Assembly (NCBI GenBank): GCA_028023455.1
Contig: JAQFVV010000458.1
Coordinates: 124,001 to 188,000, forward strand
DNA from: Epiperipatus broadwayi
Taxonomy: Eukaryota; Onychophora; Udeonychophora; Euonychophora; Peripatidae
Direction of reading: 5' to 3'
DNA: 64,000 nt
Every line of letters begins with the position of its first letter. Position 1 is the first letter of the stretch. Shown one piece after another: positions 57,163-64,000 of this stretch. Made by a program: the position numbers and the translations under genes. A model generated the notes under the pieces. That model searched no databases, was not told the origin of the DNA, and saw only the letters and a list, made by a program, of their open reading frames with translations.

Positions 57163-58110
57163 AAATTAAAATAATAACTTGGATTTGTCAAACTTCTTTG
57201 TGGTATTATCTTGGCTATAAGATGATGATCAAGAGTGGCACTTATAGTCATAATGAAGATCAGCTGAATTACTCCATGGTGTTTAGAATTACTTTTAAAA
57301 TATTTTCTATCCTTAATCTTTTTTTTTTTTAAGATGATTTTTGCTACTCAAGACTTTAAATATTTTAACTTTTATAACTATTTTTACGGAGAAAACAAAA
57401 ATGAAGACTGCTATCTACTTTAAGTTTTCTTGCTTCTTTTTTCTTCCCAGATTGTCTGCTATGTTATTTTTTTTTTAAAAAACCCTGTGATAAAGTGACA
57501 TCAGAGAAATATTTATTCAACTCTCAGTGGTCAACCCAAAATCAGCTTGTACAGATTTTTCTGTTTCTATTTCAAAATAATTGAAATTAAGAAAAAAAAA
57601 ATTTATAAACAAAATTAATTTAAATCATTACTTGAAAACTAAATTTTAGTTCTGATCATCTTTTTAATAAGTGATATTATTCATTGAATTTATTCCTAAA
57701 GTTTGATAATAAATATGTTTGTTTAAAAGATATTACAATAATTTTAAAATAAATTTTTATCTTGTAGTAAATAATTGTTCCTTCTTTCATTGACTACAAT
57801 TTTATGTTTTTAGTTTTTTAAAGGAGAATTGTATTGAAAATAAATTAAAGTCAAATTTATAAGCAACAATGTTTATTTAGATTATATTTATTGTATTAAG
57901 ATTATATAATAGATTATATTATAAATGATTATAAATAACAATAATTATTAAATCTCTACAGAATTCTCTTTTTAAACTTTATATATTAAATCATTTATTA
58001 CTGTTATACCCAAGTTTATAGCATTACTATTATATTAATTTTAAATTTTGGAATTATAATTTACATTTTATATGCCATTCTTACCATGGATAACCGATCA
58101 AAAGATTACA

Positions 58111-58114
58111 ATAC
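58111..58114. repeat. Target-site duplication of R1 copy 2 (ATAC, right)
   Basis: Matches 52207-52210. Confidence 0.65.
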
Positions 58115-58643
58115 ATATATGACTTTGAACATTTATAATAATTTCTTTAAAACTATTTAGATAGTGCAAGGATAAAGATTATAGATTCGATACTATTATT
58201 TTGTTGATGGCCAATAAACTCATGTTATCAGATTTCTCGGAGCATTAATGTCAGCATTAAATTGATGATTCCAGTTTTTTTTTATTATATGTATGGTGGT
58301 CATGTGATATTTTTGGTATGTTTATTTTTGTAGATATTTTAGCATTTCAACATGTGCAAGCAAATGAAATATTGATGATTGCTTTTATATTATACCCTAT
58401 GTTTAACAATAGCAAGATGATGATTAGCCTCAGATTTTAAAGGGTACCTCTTCGATAACTATTATCTCTTGGTGATAATTGCTTGTGAGGCCACATTATT
58501 CTGGTTTACAATTCTAATTTTTGCTCATGCTCCTTGATTGTGATGTTTTGCGGTTGATGACCTCTATCATTCTTGCTATTAACCTTATTTGGTAGTTACA
58601 AACAGTGCCCAGATATAATAAAACATTTATCTACTTAACTGAC

Positions 58644-58931
58644 AGATTTGATAATGCAAAAAAAAAAGTGTAGTGCTTACAATTTTTGTAATATGATTGG
58701 TTCATATTTCAATTCATTTTTGTTACTTTAAGAATTTAATTATCAATATTAAGTATATATAGAAAATCTAATGCTGCATTAATAGATAGATTTGATAATG
58801 CAAAAAAAAAAGTGTAGTGCTTACAATTTTTGTAATATGATTGGTTCATATTTCAATTCATTTTTGTTACTTTAAGAATTTAATTATCAATATTAAGAAA
58901 AAAATAGAAAATCTAATGCTGCATTAATAGA
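58644..58931. repeat. Tandem duplication, two units of 144 bp
   Basis: AGATTTGATAATGCAAAAAA starts at 58644 and 58788. The 144-base units are almost identical, differing mainly around TATTAAGTATATATAG against TATTAAGAAAAAAATAG. Recent local duplication. Confidence 0.9.
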
Positions 58932-60622
58932 TTATGCATTTCTGTGAGTCGAGTTACATTCCATCACAATTTTTTTCAACTTCTCAAATAACAAGTGTGA
59001 ATTAGAAATTATTATATGTTTCATTAATTTTTCAAAGCTCTCAAACTGGACATCTTTGTCTTTAAATAAGAATGTAAAAATATGGAAAAAATATTTGGAT
59101 ATATATGAATCAAACTAATCATGAATGCAAACAATTGTTTCACCCAGATTCACAATTTTTGAACAAACTGAGAGCTCAGGTCAAATGTAATGTAAAAAAA
59201 TTGAGTTGCTGGTTTTTTGTTTTTTTTTGTAAAAGCTATAATTTCACCTATTTCCCATCATTCATTATTTAATCATTATTCTGCAGTTCATTTTGCTCAA
59301 TATAAGTGACCAATTTTTATTATTTAAAACTAACACAATGATGACAAAACCCATCAAAATACAAACACTTATTACATTTTTCAAAAGATATTTGCAGCAA
59401 AAAGCATTTTGAATCTTTTAATTATTATGATTTTATTGGTTTATATTTTCAAGATTTATATACACTGAATATGGCACAAAAAGGCTTTCTCTCATATTGC
59501 ATATTGGTAGTTTTAATTGAATTGTTTAATGAATTCAAGAAAAATTTCCTGATGAAAAACAGATATGTTGTACATATTTATAAATTACAGAAATGAAAAT
59601 TTTCCAATGCATTTTTTTTTTATTCATTTGCATAAAAGCTGACATTTCAAATGTTTTTATGTGTGAACAGTAATAAACACAATTTATCTATCCATAAAAT
59701 ATAAACTATTCATCATATTTATCAATTATCTTTAACTGGACAAAATACCAACACAAATTGACTCAATGAAGATTCGAAATCCTTTCTGGAATATACATTC
59801 GATTTCACAAAAGTCTTTGAAAGCAATATCACAAAGCATGTTTCTTTTTTTTTGAAAATTCTTCTGACAGTTTATCAAATAGTATAATCAACTCACATCT
59901 TGCTTCAGATTTGACACATTATACAATATTGAGCTATGGAACTCTTAAATTATTTCTACTAATAAAAATTTTATACTTTTAAATACACAATAAAATTTTC
60001 AATCTGTATACATTTTTATGTACATTAGTCTTTAATTGAATTTAAAATTTATCTGGGTAAAAAAAAAAAAAAATCTATTAATTTATAGACCAATAATGAA
60101 TAAACAATTTTTTAACACTCATTCAAGATGTTATCATCAAAAATTGAAATATTTAATGTTATACTTGAAAACTGAATATTTTTTTTATTATTATTAGTCA
60201 CCATTACTACTTTATCTTCAGCATTACATGGAATGTTACAAATCTAATTTTAAGACAATTTTGTAGAATTTTATTTTATAATTACTAATATGCCAATAAT
60301 TGCTTTTCTGAGTAAAATACATTCAATTTAGTTTAAGGCTTAGCAAAAGTTCAGCTGAAATATTATATACTCATATTTTGTTGAAATTCCAAGAGTGATT
60401 ATATATACATTATTAATTTCATGATCAAAAATAGAATTGTTTTTTCTATGATAGTTTTTTTTTATGGCAGGCATTCTTATTATTTTTTTAGCAACATTTA
60501 TTCACGACTCAACTTTTCATCTGCATAAGATTTGACATCAAAATTCTCATTTTCAAAAAGCATCACTTCACATAAGGATGCAGATACTAGAATAAAATAT
60601 ATTAATGCATTGGTAAGCAACA

Positions 60623-60668
60623 GAGGCAAAACTCTCCATACAGTAGTGCTAAATGGTGATCATATGAT
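60623..60668 (-). repeat. Retrozyme family B fragment
   Basis: The minus strand reads CATATGATCACCATTTAGCA then CTACTGTATGGAGAGTTTTG and CCTC. This joins the first and last parts of family B directly, with the ribozyme and middle missing. No clear duplication. Confidence 0.65.
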
Positions 60669-60847
60669 GGATGTTTAATGATAAATTGTTATTGCTTGAT
60701 ACTTCATTGCCTAATTATTTCAAACACAGATCCATATATAAATATATATAATAAACATTAAAATGCATCAAATCTCCATTATAAAAAAAACATTTTTATA
60801 GTTATATTAAATGTTGTTTTATATATACTGACTTTTAGATATAATAA

Positions 60848-60890
60848 GAGGGATTTGAGCTTGAAAGTCTGTGTTCAAATTCCTTCCAAT
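60848..60890 (+). repeat. tRNA-like repeat fragment
   Basis: GAGCTTGAAAGTCTGTGTTC, then AAATTCCTT, matches the B-box end of the repeat at 28407-28749 (GAGCTTGAAAGTCTGCGTTC). Confidence 0.6.
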
Positions 60891-61284
60891 TAAATGTTAT
60901 TTTATAAATAATAGAAAAACTTTTTTTTTTTTTACCAAAATACTAAAATAAGTAGATAATATAAGTTTTTTTTTTTTTTAATTGTAAAATTCTGTTTAGT
61001 TTTTAATACTGGTACTTTTATGTTTTTTTTTTTTTTGCAATTAAAACAATTTGTCATTTTGAGGAAGGTGTATCCTCAAACATCTGCTATTATTTTATTA
61101 CTTTCATGAGACAACTATTATTCTACACATATGTAGAAAAAAAAAAAAAAGAATGGAGAATTTCTTTTACAGGAGAATTCGAGAAAAAGTAATTCCATTA
61201 GACCTAATACTTTTTCTATTTATATGCAGTTGTTGATCATAAATCTTATATATTTTATCTTCAAAAATATTTGATTCTACATAT

Positions 61285-64000
61285 TGTGACCTTTTGATTG
61301 GTTATCCATGGTAAGAATGGCATATAAAATGTAAATTATAGTTCCAAAATTTAAAATTAAGATAATAGTAATGTCATAAACTTGGGATAACAGTAATAAA
61401 TGATTTAATATATAAAGTTTAAAAAGAAAATTCTGTAGAGATTTAATAATTGTTGTTATTTATAATCATTTATAATATAATCTACTATATAATCTTAATA
61501 CAATAGATGCCAATCTAAATAAACATTGTTGCTTATAAATTTGACTTTAATTTATTTTCAATATAATGCTCCTTTAAAAAGCTAAAAACATAAAATTGTA
61601 GTCAATGAAACAATTATTTACTACAAGATAAGAATTTACTTTAAAATTATTGTAATTTTAATATCCTCTAAACAAAAATATTTATTATCAAACTTTAGGA
61701 ATAAATTCAATCAATAATATCACTTATTAAAAAGATGATCAGAACATAAATTTGATTTTTAAGTAATGATTTAAATTAATTTTGTTTATAAAATTATTTT
61801 TCTTTCCATTGATTTCAATTATTTTAAAATAGAAACAGAAAAATCTTTAAGTTAAAAAAAAACTGTACAAGTTGATTTGGGGTTGATAAATGAATGTTGA
61901 ATAAATATTTCTCTGATGTCACTTTATCCCAGAGTTTTTTTTTTTAAAAAATAATACAGCAGACGATCTGGAAAAAAAAAAAAAAACTAAAAGCAGATAG
62001 CAATCTCAATTTATCTCTCCGTAAAAACAATTATAAAACTTAAAAAATATTTAAAGTCTTAAGTAGTAAAAAATCATCTTTAAATAGCATTCTAAGATTA
62101 TAAAATATTTTCAAATAATTATTAACATCATGGAGTAAACTAAACTAATCTTCATTATGACTAAAGTGCCAATCTTGATCATCTTCTTCTTATAGTCAAG
62201 ACAATACCACCAACAAGTTTGAAAAATCAAAGTTATTTTAATTGTGCCTATGATATTCATGATAAAGGAAAACGGCTGTACTGCTCCAAAAAGAAATGTA
62301 ACTGCGATCATGTAAGAAAGCATTCATTTATCTATTTTAAATTAAGCATTTTTATTGATCATAGATTAAATGTGAAAAACAGATTAAAAATTCCTAAAAC
62401 TAAATTTGTAAAGTTGATAGAAATATTTTATAAAACATTAAAAATAGTTAATTAATTACGTGGGATGTATGAAAAGAAAAAGTAAACTTTGTTTTGAATT
62501 AAACAATTGACTCGTAAGATATATTTCTTTGCAAAATTCTGAAGAAAATGTTTAACTTATGTTTAAAAAAAAAAAATCTATGTAACTTTTAATGGTAGAT
62601 GAGCAAACATAACAGATTAAAATGTACTACAAGCTAGAAATTTAAATGAATTATCCAATATGTATTTATAATTTTACCAGTAATGAATATCAGGAAAAAA
62701 AGAGAAATCAAAAAAGTACATTTTATTGATGACTTATTTGAATATGTTTTAAAGTTTCTGCAGCATGGGAGAATAATGTGAGATTTTTAAAAATATTTAG
62801 TTAACTTTTTGTAGCGCATTCTGAAGAGCAAGACTATGTGCATGCAAATTAAAACTAGCTAGGAAGGAAGGATGCATCCAATTTAAAACTTTTGTCCCGT
62901 CATTTGTGCTAGTTCTTCAATGTTTGTTTAACTATACATATTTTATAACAGAGAGAAGATAGGAGAAGTACCTCAACGTGTGATGAATGGTAAACACTGG
63001 GTAAACATTGTAATATTAAATGGGTTAAAAAAAAAAGATTTTAATTTTAAATTTATCACTAATATTTTTCTTGTTTAAAATGAAATATAAATGCAAAGTA
63101 TTTAGCATAGTGACAATTTAAAGAATTTGTGTTTGCATTTTGGTATATAATTTTAAAGATATGCTTAAATACAGAAAGAGAGTAATCATGAGTTATAATG
63201 TGAAAGTGTGTGTGTAGGGAACATAATGTTAACTGTATATTTTAACCAGTATATACTTTAAGAAATTAAGTGTTGTAATAGGATTATCCGAAAGAAATGA
63301 CAAACTTATAAAATATAATGTATTTATAAAAGTAAGAAGAAATGAATGTTGATGTAAGACAATATCAAGATCTCATTTGTTATAAAGGAAAAAAAAATCC
63401 TATTGATAATAATAATTGAAATAGATTATTTGTTGTGTAACATGATTGTAGATATGGATAGAAAATTATCTCATGGGGAAGATTATATTGTTAGTTTAGA
63501 ATTAGTAGAGTAATAGATGCCAAATACATAATCAGGAAGACGAGTTAAAATTCCAGGATAGAATAAAATATCACCCTGAAAAATAGAGAAATCTAATCTG
63601 TGTGATACCCATATATTTATTGGAAAGAAATGGGAGTGTTTTGTACAAAGAAATAAAACTAGTATATACTGTAAGTGCTCAGGGAAGAAGCCAAAGTAAA
63701 ATGAGGGTAGAATCATTAAGATAATGACGGTCTGCCAAAATATGACAGTTCATATTAGGATATATTATTGAATATAGTATTTAATAAAATCAATTTCTCA
63801 TCAATAAAGTTTTAGGTAAATAATAATATAGGAGACATCAAAGGTAGATGAAATATTTAAAAGATTTTATAATTTCTTCCTAAATCTTGATAGATTGACT
63901 TGAAGGTAAAACAACATACAGAATAAATATTTTATGTTTGAATAGTAATTTGAATAATTAATAGATGAGTAAAAATAACTGAGATCAAAGAACACTATAA
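61285..64000 (+). mobile_element. R1 copy 3, cut by the window end
   Basis: Starts TGTGACCTTTTGATTGGTTA after ATAT (61281-61284, candidate duplication). It is inverse-complementary to 58110 down to about 55370 over the whole visible 2.7 kb, and collinear with 13923 to about 16800. It lacks the ribozyme insertion seen in copy 1 near 16010, so it shows that empty site. The other end lies outside the window. Confidence 0.7.
62219..62455 (+). pseudogene. R1 copy 3: conserved cysteine-containing frame
   Basis: 78 codons, without an ATG at the start (TTG at 62219), including DIHDKGKRLYCSKKKCNCDH and VRKHSFIYFKLSIFIDHRL. It is open through TAA near 62455 and matches 56950-57162. It may be the relic of a zinc-binding N-terminal exon of the R1 transposase. 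Function unproved. Confidence 0.35.

Larger units (their letters stand above)
52211..58110 (-). mobile_element. R1 copy 2: about 4.4-kb TG...CA transposon (inverted), interrupted by a retrozyme array
   Basis: Ends are TGTAATCTTCCCTTCCGG (52211) and ACCGATCAAAAGATTACA (to 58110), imperfect terminal inverted repeats of about 20 bp, flanked by ATAC on both sides. It aligns in inverse orientation with 13923-19044 and with 61285-64000. Without the array insertion it is about 4.4 kb, the same as copy 1. The terminal bases differ between copies but match within a copy (TGTAATC with GATTACA here, TGTAACC with GGTTACA in copy 1). No LTRs and no intact transposase are seen. Confidence 0.7.
58115..61280. 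other. Spacer between inverted R1 copies; no recognised gene
   Basis: A+T-rich. It contains the tandem duplication 58644-58931, a retrozyme B fragment at 60623-60668 and a tRNA-like fragment at 60848-60890. The rest has no frame or motif I can assign. Confidence 0.45.

Overview
This window looks like repeat-dense, very A+T-rich nuclear DNA from an animal, most likely an invertebrate. It carries metazoan mobile-element families (RTE-like and other non-LTR retrotransposons, mariner, hAT, tRNA-derived SINEs, hammerhead-ribozyme repeats), intron-like sequence with canonical splice sites, and one recognisable host exon. I cannot name the species. There is no bacterial-style operon, rRNA gene or CRISPR array.

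The only host coding sequence I recognise is a 105-base exon at 50173-50277 (minus strand). It encodes the zinc-binding block of ataxin-7, a SAGA deubiquitinase-module subunit. Weaker exon candidates lie at 38289-38353 (minus, a possible last exon), 40013-40071 (minus) and 26241-26447 (plus). A small secretory-type ORF lies at 39278-39484 behind a TATA/Inr-like pair.

Layout: 2.15-4.36 kb, hAT transposase remnant with one terminal repeat (minus). 4.69-7.59 kb, old full-length copy of an RTE-like retrotransposon, here called LINE-A (minus). 7.76-8.87 kb, mariner remnant (minus). 10.6-19.96 kb, a second decayed retrotransposon (LINE-B, minus), split by a 696-bp ribozyme-bearing insertion, a 5.1-kb element (R1 copy 1) and a SINE. 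22.2-24.4 kb, jockey-like remnant. 26.9-28.75 kb, hairpins and tRNA-like repeats. 29.1-35.66 kb, three LINE-A copies, the last nearly intact (32545-35661). 36.1-37.2 kb, CR1-like remnant with repeats. 38-52 kb, mostly unique sequence with a 339-bp palindrome, SINEs, a non-autonomous hAT element (46487-47971) and the ataxin-7 exon. 52.2-58.1 kb, R1 copy 2, inverted. 61.3 kb to the window end, R1 copy 3.

The most interesting system is a set of small repeats carrying hammerhead self-cleaving ribozymes. Family A is a head-to-tail array of four units of about 368 bp (53573-55067) with a 16-bp target-site duplication, and every unit has a complete type I hammerhead. Family B occurs as a 190-bp insertion (16010-16199), as an inverted pair (17963-18454) and as a fragment near 60.6 kb. 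The two full family B insertions have 13-bp duplications. Two further inverted repeats (10916-11611 and 43839-44177) carry decayed hammerhead-like cores. This matches the published architecture of animal retrozymes and Penelope-associated hammerheads. Three of these insertions sit inside R1 copies, where the other R1 copies show the empty site.

R1 is a roughly 4.4-kb family with TG...CA ends, short terminal inverted repeats and 4-bp duplications (ATAT, ATAC). It has no long terminal repeats and no recognisable intact gene. I infer a transposon moved by a retroviral-type integrase (Ginger/Tdd-like), possibly undescribed.
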